Assembly: GCF_019924045.1 (NCBI RefSeq)
Contig: NZ_JAHXBN010000005.1
Location: 62,001 to 126,000 of the forward strand
Direction: 5' to 3'
DNA: 64,000 nucleotides
DNA from: Dyadobacter fermentans
GTDB taxonomy: Bacteria; Bacteroidota; Bacteroidia; Cytophagales; Spirosomataceae
The first letter of the stretch is position 1; every line of letters starts with the position of its first letter. This document shows positions 1 through 8,561 of this stretch, piece after piece. The notes beneath the pieces are model-generated. The model was not told where the DNA came from and did no database searches. It was given only the letters and a program-made list of their open reading frames with translations. The translations under genes were made by a program, and so were the position numbers.

Positions 1-1
1 C

Positions 2-2164
2 AACAGTAACCGGCGGACGCTCGAAACCAAATACCGTCAGGCGTTACGCGGTGAGCCGCAGTATTTCGAATTCAAAATCGATCGGAAAGATGCGGGTGAA
101 ATGTGGCTGGAATTTTACCTGAACCCGATCCATTATGCCGACGGCGTGATCGAAGAGGTGTCGGGTATTGCCCGAGACATTACGCGGCGGAAGGAGGCCG
201 AGCTTTCCTTAAGACATAGTGAAGAACTTTTCAGGGGCATTTTTGAAAACTTGCAGGATATTTATTGCCGGATCAACCGCATGGGCGAGATCACGATGAT
301 CAGTCAATCGGTGCTGAAACGGCTGGGGTATTTGCCGGAAGAAGTGATCGGGCACAAGGTTACCGAGTTTTTTGCAGACAAGAAACGCATTCATTCTGCA
401 TTGATACGGCTTCGGAAAACCAAAAGTCTGCGAAATTTTGAGATTACAATGTACCGCAAGGACGGAACGGAGCGTCAGTTTATGATCAATATGCTGATGT
501 TTACGAATGACAAAGGTAAACCGACCGAAGTAGCCGTACTCGCCCGCGATATTACCGAGCTGAAACGCAATGAGCTCGAACTGCTGAAAGCCAAGGAGCA
601 CGCCGAACGTTCATTGAAGGTGAAAGAGGGGTTCCTGGCGAACATGAGCCACGAGATCCGCACGCCGATGAACGGGGTGATCGGGATGATTGATCTTTTG
701 GGTGAGACTCCACTCAATACCGAGCAAAAAGATTATGTACTGACTATCAAACGGTCGTCGGAAACGCTCCTGAACATTTTGAACGATATTCTGGATCTTT
801 CGAAAATCGAAGCGGGCAAAATGGAGCTGCATGAGGCTCCGATAGCGGTGGAGGAATTGCTGCTCAAACTGGTTTCACTTTTCGGGCAGACCGCCAAAAG
901 CAAAGGCAATACGCTCACTTACCACATCGGGCCCGATATTCCGAAATTCATCATTGCGGACCAGACCAGGTTGTTGCAGATTATGTCCAATCTGACATCC
1001 AACGCATTGAAATTCACCGAGAACGGATCTGTGAAGGTGTTTCTCACATTGCAGAAAAAAGAAGGTTTATTCCACAAAATCAAAGTAGAAGTGCAGGACT
1101 CGGGGATCGGTATCAGTGCTACCGACAAGCAGATTCTGTTTACCTCATTTACCCAGCTCGACAATTCCTCGCGCAAATCGTTCGGCGGCACCGGGCTTGG
1201 CCTGGCCATCTCCAAACAGCTTTGCGCTTTGATGAACGGAGAAATCGGCGTGGAATCGACGCTCGGAGAGGGGAGCACTTTCTGGTTTACTTTTGAAACG
1301 AAGGAAACCTCGATTGCGCAGGTGAGTACGATCATCCAGCAGGAGGATACACCAATTGAGGATGTATTCAACGATTATCACCCACTGATCCTGCTCGTCG
1401 ATGACAACGCGGTGAACCGGAAAGTGGCGAATGAAATCCTCAAAAAATCGGGTTGTGAAACCGACCTGGCCGAAAGTGGGTTCAAGGCCATCGAAATGGT
1501 AGAGAAAAGGTACCATTCTGATGAGAAAGGCTATGATATCATTTTTATGGATATCCAAATGCCGGATATGGATGGGGTAGAGACGACTCAGGAGCTGAAA
1601 AAGCGGTTCTCAAAAGGCTTACCGCCGATTGTGGCCATGACAGCGTACTCGATGAAAGAGGACCGTGACCGGTTTATGAGCCAGGGAATGGACGATTACA
1701 TCGCCAAGCCCATACGCGCGCAGACGCTGGTGCAGAAGGTAAAGGAATTGATGGGCAATTTGGAAAACCGCAAACTCGAACAAAAGCAGAAGGAGATTGC
1801 TCAGGAAGCGATGGTACCGGTGCTCGATAAAGAAATCATTGACCAGCTAGCCGGAATAGGCGGCGCTGAGCTGGTGTGGTCGGTGTTCGAGGATTTTGTG
1901 GGCGAATCCGATGAGCTGGTCGCAGGTGCATTGGAGGCCTACAAAAATGGGGATATCAAAACCGTGAAGAGCAATCTGCATACATTAAAAGGTAGTGGTG
2001 GTACCGTGGGCGTTTCGCAAGTAGCCGAAATTGCGCGGGATGCCGAATGGCGGCTCAAATCGGATGATACGAGCACGCTGGCAGAAGCGCTGCCTGCATT
2101 GGAAAAGGCTTACGAACGTTTTTTGGCGAGCTACAAGGGCTTGCTGGGGGAGTGGTTGAAATAG
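2..2164 (+). CDS. Hybrid sensor histidine kinase (5' truncated)
   Basis: The reading frame is open to the left edge, so the start lies outside the window. It encodes a phosphorelay sensor: the end of one PAS/PAC unit, a second PAS domain, HisKA with phospho-acceptor His in ANMSHEIRTP (codon 650-652), HATPase_c with N box NALKFT (codon 1001), DSGIGI and GGTGLGLAI, a receiver domain with Asp in FMDIQMPDMDG (codon 1550), and a C-terminal HPt domain with His in LHTLKGSGG (codon 1979). All relay residues are intact, so a His-Asp-His relay inside one protein is expected. No membrane segment is visible in the part present. The final output partner is not identifiable, and no DNA-binding domain is attached. 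Confidence 0.95.
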   Translation, partial: NSNRRTLETKYRQALRGEPQYFEFKIDRKDAGEMWLEFYLNPIHYADGVIEEVSGIARDITRRKEAELSLRHSEELFRGIFENLQDIYCRINRMGEITMISQSVLKRLGYLPEEVIGHKVTEFFADKKRIHSALIRLRKTKSLRNFEITMYRKDGTERQFMINMLMFTNDKGKPTEVAVLARDITELKRNELELLKAKEHAERSLKVKEGFLANMSHEIRTPMNGVIGMIDLLGETPLNTEQKDYVLTIKRSSETLLNILNDILDLSKIEAGKMELHEAPIAVEELLLKLVSLFGQTAKSKGNTLTYHIGPDIPKFIIADQTRLLQIMSNLTSNALKFTENGSVKVFLTLQKKEGLFHKIKVEVQDSGIGISATDKQILFTSFTQLDNSSRKSFGGTGLGLAISKQLCALMNGEIGVESTLGEGSTFWFTFETKETSIAQVSTIIQQEDTPIEDVFNDYHPLILLVDDNAVNRKVANEILKKSGCETDLAESGFKAIEMVEKRYHSDEKGYDIIFMDIQMPDMDGVETTQELKKRFSKGLPPIVAMTAYSMKEDRDRFMSQGMDDYIAKPIRAQTLVQKVKELMGNLENRKLEQKQKEIAQEAMVPVLDKEIIDQLAGIGGAELVWSVFEDFVGESDELVAGALEAYKNGDIKTVKSNLHTLKGSGGTVGVSQVAEIARDAEWRLKSDDTSTLAEALPALEKAYERFLASYKGLLGEWLK

Positions 2165-2171
2165 CTTGACT

Positions 2172-2241
2172 GCTGACCATAGACCGTCGACCATGGACCA
2201 TGGACCGCTGATGGCTGATGGCCGATGGCCGATGGCCGACC
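2172..2241. repeat. Ten tandem degenerate 7-bp repeats
   Basis: Exactly ten contiguous heptads start 8 bp after the kinase stop codon. All have GA at positions 4-5, giving the consensus NNNGAYS. Examples are GCTGATG (twice), GCCGATG (twice) and ATGGACC (twice). The same kind of heptad occurs at 27591-27675. The array lies between the kinase and the next outer-membrane protein gene and encodes nothing convincing. It resembles the short tandemly repeated repetitive elements described in cyanobacteria, but I know of no function for it here. Confidence 0.8.
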
Positions 2242-2304
2242 GCGGCCTGCCTTTTCGTCGGCGAAAATTGCCTGTTGGTCTATTAAAATATCCGATACTG
2301 TCGA

Positions 2305-2379
2305 TTGTAAAGGTTTATTGCCGAAACGCATTAAACTTTGGTAACAAAGGGAGCTCTAACCAGCAATAAACCTTTACAA
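2305..2379 (+). promoter_or_regulatory. 17-bp perfect inverted repeat in the leader of the OMP gene
   Basis: The arm 2305-2321 (TTGTAAAGGTTTATTGC) is the exact reverse complement of 2363-2379, with a 41-nt spacer. The downstream arm ends 3 nt before the ATG at 2383, so pairing in the mRNA would enclose the ribosome entry region. The spacer holds TTAAACTTTGG, an imperfect TAnnTTTG promoter box. If transcription starts there, the left arm is not transcribed and the repeat would instead be a DNA operator. Which of these holds is inference. Confidence 0.7.
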
Positions 2380-2382
2380 GTC

Positions 2383-5295
2383 ATGAACAGATTTACATTC
2401 ATCGTCCTCCTGCTCGCCGGTCTCGCCGCTCCGGCTTTCGCACAGAATGCACAGATCACCGGCAGCGTAGTCGATAGCGTGAGCCGTGAAGCGGTAGTAG
2501 GCGCTTATGTGGCCGTGAGCCGCAACACCCCCGATGCCAAGCCGGAATATGTGACGACGGATGTAAACGGGAAATTCACTTTTACCGGCCTTACCAAACA
2601 GGTTTCTTACCTGGTGAAGGTTTCTTATTTAAGTTACAAAGATTTCACCCGGACCGTTACTATTACCAAGGATATCGAAAACCTTGGGACTATCACGCTC
2701 ACAGAAGCGGTAGCAAACCTGAAAGAGGTGAAGGTGGTAGGGCAGGTGACTGCCATGGAACAGAAAGGCGATACTACGCAATTCAATGCAGCAGCATTTA
2801 AAACGAACCCCGACGCTACGACCGAAGACCTGATCCAGAAAATGCCGGGTATTACCGTCACAAACGGAACAGTAACGGCTCATGGAGAGACGGTTAACAA
2901 GGTACTGGTAGATGGCAAGCCATTCTTCGGCGACGATGCCGCATTAACCCTCAAAAACCTTCCCGCGGAAGTTGTAGACAAAATCGAGGTTTTCGATAAG
3001 CTGAGCGACCAGGCACAATTCACTGGTTTTGACGATGGTAATGCGCAGAAAACGATCAATATCGTCACCAAGGCCGACAAGCGTATGGGGCAGTTTGGAA
3101 AAGTTTTTGCGGGATACGGTCTGGATGATCGCTATCAGGCCGGGGGAAATGTGAGTTTTTTCAAAGGCAACCAGCGTATATCTGTCATTGGGCTGAGCAA
3201 TAATATCAACAATCAGAACTTTTCGAGCCAGGATCTGCTGGGCGTTTCCGGTGGTGGTGGAGGCGGTGGTAACCGTGGCGGTGGTGGCTCCGCAGGTAAC
3301 TTCCTGGTGGGCAATCAGAGCGGGATTACCGGCACCAATTCGTTTGGTTTGAACTATTCCAATAAAATAGGTAAGAAACTGGACGTAAGCGGCAGCTATT
3401 TCTTCAACAGAACCAGCAACAGCAACGTGCAGGGCCTTTCGCAGGAGTATTTTCTGCAAGGTGCCACCAGCAACCAGTTTTACAATGAAAACAGCCGGAC
3501 CAATACGACCAATTCCAATCACCGGTTGAACTTCCGGATTGAATACAATATCGATCCTAAAAACTCACTCATCATCACGCCGCGGCTTAGTTTCCAGGAT
3601 AACCATTCAGGAAGTGTGAAGACCGGGCTCACAACATTGGCTTCCGACGGCAGCAATGTCAATAGCTCTGATAACAGCCAGGGCAATAGCAACAAAGGCT
3701 ATAATTTCTCGAACGATGTTCTGTTCCGTCACGCATTCGAGAAAAAGGGTCGTACGGTTTCATTCAATTTCAATACCCAGGTGAATGACAAGAATGGCCG
3801 CCGCGACTTGTATTCGAGAAACACCTATTTTGATAACCTTGCATTGGGCGACACCGTAATGCGGGGGGACACGATCGATCAGCGCAGTTTCACGCATTCT
3901 GATGGCATTACATTAGGCGGAAACCTGGTGTATACCGAGCCCATCAGTACTACCGGCCAGTTGCAGTTCAACTACGGCCTCACGATCCAGAATAGCAATT
4001 CGAATAAGGATACCTATAATATGAGCTATGATGACGGCACGTATTCGGAGTTGGATTCGCTTTTGACCAACAATTTTGACAACCGCTACGTTACGAATCG
4101 CGCAGGTTTGGGATACCGTTACCGGAAAAACAGCTGGTCGGCCAACTTAGGTCTGGATTTTCAGAATACAGGCCTGTACAGTCAGCAACTGGCGCCGATT
4201 AACAACAAAGTCGACCAGTCGTTTACCAATATTCTCCCCAATTTTATGGTGAATTACCGTTCGAAAGAAGGCGCACAATTCCGGGCGTTTTTCCGGAGCT
4301 CGACCAACCAACCATCTATTTCACAGTTGCAGAACGTGGTCGACAACAGCAACCCGCTGTCGCTCACAGCCGGTAATCCCGACCTGAAACAGGAATACCG
4401 CAATATGGTCAACGTTCGCTACTCGCTGACAGGTGCGAAGAGACCTTACAGCCTGAACGCGATGATTTTTGTAACGCAGACCAATAATGCGATTGTTAAT
4501 TCGACCTACATCGCGCAGAAACCCGAGACCTTACCCAACGGGCTGTTCCTTGAAAGAGGCGCTAAGTTCACCGCGCCGATCAACGTGGACGGTAGCTGGA
4601 ATGCACGCTCGTTCTTTGCCTACGGAAAGCCGATTGCGCCATTGAAGCTGAATTTGAACGTGACGACCGGATTCAATTATGTGCGGTCGCCGGGTATGAT
4701 CAACAACGTGCCTAACTATTCGAACACTTACGCTATTTCGCAAGGCCTGGTGGTGAGCAGCAATATCAGCGACAAACTCGATTTTACAGTTTCTTATTCG
4801 GGTAACTACAATGTGGTACGGAACAGTATCCAGCCCAATCTGAACAACAACTACTATACTCAGGGTATTACCGGCCGTGTGAACTGGATATTTGGCAAAG
4901 GATTTGTGTTCCAAAGCGATATCAACAATCAGTCATACCGGGGGCTGGGCGCAGGCTATAACCAGAATTTCACGCTGTGGAATGCCAGCGTCGGCAAGAA
5001 ATTCCTTAAAAACAATGCTGGGGAGCTCAAACTGACTGTTTTCGATATTTTGAAACAGAACAACAGCATTACCCGCAACGTTACCGAAACTTATGTGCAG
5101 GACGTCACCAACCGCGTGCTTACACAATACGCTATGCTCACATTCACCTACACTTTGAGAAACTTTGGCAAAATGCCTTCCAACAATGGCGACGGGTACA
5201 GAAGACGTGATTTTGACGGCGGAGCGGGCTTCCCTCGCGGCGGCGGAATGGGCGGCGACCGCGGACAGGGCGGGGGCCGGGGTTTCGACAACTAG
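2383..5295 (+). CDS. Outer-membrane beta-barrel protein, TonB-receptor-like
   Basis: The 970-residue protein has a clear signal peptide ending AFAQ (residues 1-21). A CarboxypepD_reg-like beta-sandwich follows (about 22-105), then a plug-like segment (about 120-235) and a long beta-barrel, as in the OMP_b-brl_3 family. A glycine run lies near residue 290 and the C-terminus is glycine/arginine rich (GGGMGGDRGQGGGRG). The ATG at 2383 is chosen because it begins the signal peptide; an in-frame upstream extension to 2338 would place codons ahead of it. No SusD partner is adjacent, so the ligand is unknown. The inverted repeat at 2305-2379 directly precedes it. Confidence 0.9.
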   Translation: MNRFTFIVLLLAGLAAPAFAQNAQITGSVVDSVSREAVVGAYVAVSRNTPDAKPEYVTTDVNGKFTFTGLTKQVSYLVKVSYLSYKDFTRTVTITKDIENLGTITLTEAVANLKEVKVVGQVTAMEQKGDTTQFNAAAFKTNPDATTEDLIQKMPGITVTNGTVTAHGETVNKVLVDGKPFFGDDAALTLKNLPAEVVDKIEVFDKLSDQAQFTGFDDGNAQKTINIVTKADKRMGQFGKVFAGYGLDDRYQAGGNVSFFKGNQRISVIGLSNNINNQNFSSQDLLGVSGGGGGGGNRGGGGSAGNFLVGNQSGITGTNSFGLNYSNKIGKKLDVSGSYFFNRTSNSNVQGLSQEYFLQGATSNQFYNENSRTNTTNSNHRLNFRIEYNIDPKNSLIITPRLSFQDNHSGSVKTGLTTLASDGSNVNSSDNSQGNSNKGYNFSNDVLFRHAFEKKGRTVSFNFNTQVNDKNGRRDLYSRNTYFDNLALGDTVMRGDTIDQRSFTHSDGITLGGNLVYTEPISTTGQLQFNYGLTIQNSNSNKDTYNMSYDDGTYSELDSLLTNNFDNRYVTNRAGLGYRYRKNSWSANLGLDFQNTGLYSQQLAPINNKVDQSFTNILPNFMVNYRSKEGAQFRAFFRSSTNQPSISQLQNVVDNSNPLSLTAGNPDLKQEYRNMVNVRYSLTGAKRPYSLNAMIFVTQTNNAIVNSTYIAQKPETLPNGLFLERGAKFTAPINVDGSWNARSFFAYGKPIAPLKLNLNVTTGFNYVRSPGMINNVPNYSNTYAISQGLVVSSNISDKLDFTVSYSGNYNVVRNSIQPNLNNNYYTQGITGRVNWIFGKGFVFQSDINNQSYRGLGAGYNQNFTLWNASVGKKFLKNNAGELKLTVFDILKQNNSITRNVTETYVQDVTNRVLTQYAMLTFTYTLRNFGKMPSNNGDGYRRRDFDGGAGFPRGGGMGGDRGQGGGRGFDN

Positions 5296-5317
5296 TCATT
5301 AAACCCTTCAATTCAGT

Positions 5318-5358
5318 GCAAAGAAAATCCCGGGGCGGTTGGCTCCGGGATTCTTTGC
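5318..5358. terminator. Hairpin between convergent genes
   Basis: Arms GCAAAGAAAATCCCGG (5318-5333) and CCGGGATTCTTTGC (5345-5358) pair apart from a two-base bulge. It sits between the stop of the outer-membrane protein and the stop of the LysM gene on the other strand, so it probably ends transcription both ways. The T-run is poor on either side. Confidence 0.6.
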
Positions 5359-5377
5359 TTTGGGAAATACCTGAACG

Positions 5378-6007
5378 CTATTTTTTATCCGGAAAAGGGA
5401 TGATCAGTTTTTCACCTCTTTCGGAGAAGTCGCGGGTTTTGCCATTGGCTTTCATCAGCGCTTCTTTGGTGACGCCGTATTTGCTGGCCACCACGCGAAG
5501 TACATCGCCGGGGCCTACGGTGTGAACCGCTTTTACTTGTATTTTTAGCTTGGTGACACCCGCTTTTACGTCCGAAACAGAAGAATTAAGGCCTTGTAAG
5601 GTTTCTGTTTTGAGGTTGTAACGTGAAGCGATGCTCGAAAATGTCTCTCCGCTTTGAACAGTGTGTGTGATTTGCTCTCCACCAATAGAAGAAGCCGAGA
5701 TGGAAGGTTTCTCTTCCTTTTTCGGTTCTTCGGTCTTTTCTTTTACCGGCTCGGGTTTCTTTTCTTCGGCCGGCTCCTCGGTAGGCGCAGGCTCATCGCT
5801 CACCGGTTCGACGGCACTTTCTTCGAGAGTCGAATCGACTACTACGGATGTGAGTTCTTCGGAGCTGGAAGAGCTGTCAGAAATATATTCGTAGCCCACA
5901 TACAGCATTGCGAGTACCAGCAATACCAATACGAGCAATGTGACAATGGGCAGATTCGACTTTTCAGTGGGACGGATATTTCTTTTTTTCGGGAATTCGT
6001 CTTCCAT
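5378..6007 (-). CDS. Membrane-anchored protein with two LysM repeats
   Basis: The protein has 209 residues: a short basic cytoplasmic N-terminus, one transmembrane helix (about residues 20-40), a Ser/Glu/Pro/Lys-rich spacer (about 45-105) and two LysM motifs (HTVQSGETFSSIASRYNL, then HTVGPGDVLRVVASKYGV). LysM modules bind peptidoglycan glycans, so the protein probably spans the periplasm from the inner membrane to the wall. No catalytic domain is present. It follows purE by 60 bp on the same strand and may be cotranscribed, although the functions are unrelated. Confidence 0.85.
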   Translation of the reverse strand: MEDEFPKKRNIRPTEKSNLPIVTLLVLVLLVLAMLYVGYEYISDSSSSSEELTSVVVDSTLEESAVEPVSDEPAPTEEPAEEKKPEPVKEKTEEPKKEEKPSISASSIGGEQITHTVQSGETFSSIASRYNLKTETLQGLNSSVSDVKAGVTKLKIQVKAVHTVGPGDVLRVVASKYGVTKEALMKANGKTRDFSERGEKLIIPFPDKK

Positions 6008-6067
6008 AACCTGGCCGGATTCTATTTTTTAGTGGAGTTAATTTTCTACGAAAATAATAAAGACAAC

Positions 6068-6559
6068 CTAGTTTCCAAGTTGATTTTTCAATTCCTCGTT
6101 CATCACTGCAACTTTCTCTTTCAGGCTCTCTTTGAACGCATCAAGCCTTTTTGCGACTTCCGCGTCGGCCGCTCCGATGATCTGCGCTGCGAGGATTCCG
6201 GCGTTTCTTGCACCGTCCAACGCTACTGTCGCAACAGGAACACCGGCAGGCATTTGCAGAATAGAAAGCACCGAATCCCAGCCATCTATCGAATTACTCG
6301 ACAAAACCGGCACCCCGATCACCGGAAGGGATGTCAGAGAAGCTACCATCCCGGGCAAATGGGCGGCTCCGCCCGCACCTGCGATGATCACCTGCAATCC
6401 GCGGCTGCGCGCCGATGCTGCGTAGTCGAGCATACGTTCAGGCGTGCGGTGCGCCGATACAATCTCCATTTCATATGAAATGCCCAGTTCCGTCAATGCG
6501 TCTGCGGCGAGCTGCATTACCTTTCTATCCGAAAGGCTGCCCATGATAATCCCTACCAT
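6068..6559 (-). CDS. purE: N5-carboxyaminoimidazole ribonucleotide mutase PurE
   Basis: PurE moves the carboxylate of N5-CAIR to C4 to give CAIR in purine synthesis. Its 163 residues match the usual class I length. The N-terminal VGIIMGSLSDRKVM phosphate loop, the SAHRTPERM motif with the catalytic His, and the GAGGAAHLPGMVAS segment are all present. It begins 9 bp after the purK stop on the same strand, the standard PurK-PurE pairing in which PurK supplies the unstable N5-CAIR. Confidence 0.97.
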   Translation of the reverse strand: MVGIIMGSLSDRKVMQLAADALTELGISYEMEIVSAHRTPERMLDYAASARSRGLQVIIAGAGGAAHLPGMVASLTSLPVIGVPVLSSNSIDGWDSVLSILQMPAGVPVATVALDGARNAGILAAQIIGAADAEVAKRLDAFKESLKEKVAVMNEELKNQLGN

Positions 6560-6568
6560 TGGTGTGTC

Positions 6569-7708
6569 TTACTTCGTTTTGTGACTGATTACTTTAATAT
6601 TGTTCTTGACAAAATCCGCTTTGGCTTTGAGTGAAGCGATATCTGCATCCATGATCGTGATATGGCCCATCTTGCGGAACGGCTTGGTGATCGTTTTCCA
6701 GTAAAGGAACGGAAACACCTCGGGCGTCGCAAGCAATTTCTCCATTCCCTCGTACACCGCCGGACCTTCATGACCGTCCTCGCCCAGCAGGTTCACCATT
6801 GCTGACGGCCCGTAGGCATGCGTGCTGCCTAGCGGCAGGTTCAGGATCGCCCGCCAATGCTGCTCATATTGTGAAGTCGCGTTGGCGCGGATGGTGTGGT
6901 GACCGCTGTTGTGAGGCCGCGGAGCCACTTCATTGATCAGCACTTCACCCTCGGGCGTAAGGAACAGCTCCACCGCCAATAGCCCTACAATCTGGAATGC
7001 TTCGGCTGTTTTGCGGGCAATTTCCTGTGCTTTGGCATTCACTTCATCACTGATTTCCGCAGGTGCGAAAAGGTATTCTACCAGGTTATGCTCAGGATGG
7101 AATACCATTTCCACGGTCGGGAATGTTTCTACTTCCCCGTTGGCATTACGTGCGACGATCACTGCCAGCTCTTTTTCAAACGGGACCGCTTTTTCCAACA
7201 ACCCCGGCTTGTCGAATGCCTTGTCGAGGTCGCTGGCCGACGTCAGGCGCTGCACTCCGCGGCCATCGTAGCCGTCTTTCCCGAGTTTATGAAATGCGGG
7301 GAGAAATGAAATGTAGTTGGAAACATCGTCTCGGTTTTCTGTCAATATAAATTCCGCGGTAGGAAGCTGTTTTTCTGCGTAAAACTGCTTTTGAATGCGT
7401 TTGTCCTGTATCTGGCGGATCACGGAAGGCTGCGGATAGACCTTTTTGCCTTCCTTTTCCAAGGCTTCGAGTGCCTCCACATTTACCTTTTCAATTTCAA
7501 TGGTAATGACGTCGAGCTCTTTGCCAAAGTTATATACGGTGTCAAAATCTTGCAGCGAGCCCTGTGTGAAATGGGGTGCTATTTTCCGGCACGGCGCTTC
7601 GGCGTCCGGGTCAAGTACGTGAATATCGAGGTTCCAGTCCACAGCAGCTTGGAGGAGCATCAGCCCCAGCTGCCCGCCGCCAAGAATTCCTATTCGGGAT
7701 GAGAGCAT
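6569..7708 (-). CDS. purK: N5-CAIR synthase PurK
   Basis: PurK carboxylates AIR with ATP and bicarbonate. The 379-residue ATP-grasp protein has the N-terminal GILGGGQLGLMLLQAA motif, the central KLGKDGYDGRGVQ ATP-grasp loop and NEVAPRPHNSGHHT near residue 265. It is the first gene of the purK-purE pair. Upstream on the minus strand CAATTTTG (plus coordinates 7730-7737) is one base from a TAnnTTTG box and may be its promoter. Confidence 0.97.
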   Translation of the reverse strand: MLSSRIGILGGGQLGLMLLQAAVDWNLDIHVLDPDAEAPCRKIAPHFTQGSLQDFDTVYNFGKELDVITIEIEKVNVEALEALEKEGKKVYPQPSVIRQIQDKRIQKQFYAEKQLPTAEFILTENRDDVSNYISFLPAFHKLGKDGYDGRGVQRLTSASDLDKAFDKPGLLEKAVPFEKELAVIVARNANGEVETFPTVEMVFHPEHNLVEYLFAPAEISDEVNAKAQEIARKTAEAFQIVGLLAVELFLTPEGEVLINEVAPRPHNSGHHTIRANATSQYEQHWRAILNLPLGSTHAYGPSAMVNLLGEDGHEGPAVYEGMEKLLATPEVFPFLYWKTITKPFRKMGHITIMDADIASLKAKADFVKNNIKVISHKTK

Positions 7709-7829
7709 TTATGAAATGATATTTTCCCGCAAAATTGGTTTAAAAACAGGTTAGAAAAAAGGAATGTTCGGCAAATGTCAGTCAGGAATGGTCAGAATGT
7801 CAGGTCTTGTTATTTTGAAAATGCAATTG

Positions 7830-8207
7830 TTATAGCGCATTTGACACTTTCAGCCCCGGAATCATCCTGAAATCTTTCATGTTTGCCGTCCGTAATTCGA
7901 GATTGTAAACCAATGCGGTAGCCGCTATCAGCGCGTCGGACGCAGTCACCGAGTGAGACAATGCGAATGAATGACCTATCTGCGTGGCCGCCTGAGCAGT
8001 GGCTTCGTTCAGATCGAAATGATTGAAGCCGTTTAGCAAACGCCTGATCTTCGCGAGTTCCGCCTTGTTAAGGCAACCGTTGTAAAGTTCAAGCACGATA
8101 ACAGTGTTGACTGCAAGGTCGAGCTTTTCTGCACAATCAATAAACTCAATAGCTGCTTGCTTCCCCCTGAGATAATCGATGAGGATATTCGTATCCAGCA
8201 GGAGCAT
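7830..8207 (-). CDS. PIN-domain ribonuclease toxin (VapC-like)
   Basis: The 125-residue PIN protein has the acidic active-site set: D5 in LLDTNILIDYL, E40 in VLELYNG, D91 in TASDALIAATAL, and N109/D112 near the end. VapC toxins cut RNA, often tRNA or rRNA, when released from their antitoxin. Its ATG lies one base after the stop of the small upstream gene, the tight coupling expected of an antitoxin-toxin pair. The exact target is unknown. Confidence 0.85.
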   Translation of the reverse strand: MLLLDTNILIDYLRGKQAAIEFIDCAEKLDLAVNTVIVLELYNGCLNKAELAKIRRLLNGFNHFDLNEATAQAATQIGHSFALSHSVTASDALIAATALVYNLELRTANMKDFRMIPGLKVSNAL

Positions 8208-8208
8208 A

Positions 8209-8481
8209 TCAACATCTGAAATCCCGACGTATTCTCCTTACATATTCGGCGGAATCCGAGACATACGAGAAAGGCTTCACGCTAGGATCATTGGCCATGG
8301 CCTCCTCTTCGGGCGTGAGCTCCTCACAAATTACTCGTGCGTGCGCTGCGGGATCAAGGCGCATGTAGGGAACAATGGGTTCATTGAGCTGGGCAGCACT
8401 TGTCTCTTCAAGATCAGTGTAGGACGAATCCACGATATTACCGTGTTTTCCGGCTGATTTGTTTAGGTAAGGTGTTTTCAT
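8209..8481 (-). CDS. Putative antitoxin partner of the PIN toxin
   Basis: The predicted protein has 90 residues with an acidic middle (ELTPEEEAMANDPSVKPF) and a basic end (EYVRRIRRDFRC). I do not recognise an AbrB, ribbon-helix-helix or Phd fold, so the antitoxin role rests only on position and the 1-bp gap to the PIN gene. The start at 8481 is preferred over an in-frame ATG at 8517. A perfect TAAATTTG box (8505-8512) overlaps the longer reading frame, and AAAGAG sits about 9 bases ahead of the 8481 ATG. Confidence 0.6.
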   Translation of the reverse strand: MKTPYLNKSAGKHGNIVDSSYTDLEETSAAQLNEPIVPYMRLDPAAHARVICEELTPEEEAMANDPSVKPFSYVSDSAEYVRRIRRDFRC

Positions 8482-8504
8482 AGTGACGTGCTCTTTGATT
8501 TTTA

Positions 8505-8532
8505 CAAATTTACGCATTCCCGAATGGACAAA
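8505..8532 (-). promoter_or_regulatory. Promoter of the toxin-antitoxin pair
   Basis: On the minus strand TTTG (8529-8532), a 16-base spacer and TAAATTTG (8505-8512) match the Bacteroidota -33/-7 consensus, with a slightly short spacer. The -7 box ends 23 bases before the ATG at 8481. Confidence 0.6.
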
Positions 8533-8561
8533 GAAACCGCTAAATCGTCACACGATAATTA

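Noticed and set aside
2383..5295. SusC-type glycan importer
   Set aside because: No SusD gene follows, and the protein fits the broader beta-barrel family with carboxypeptidase-like start.
5654..6478. Long plus-strand ORF opposite the LysM and purE genes
   Set aside because: It is antisense to two well-supported genes and its translation is low-complexity (Arg/Phe-rich) without a recognisable domain.
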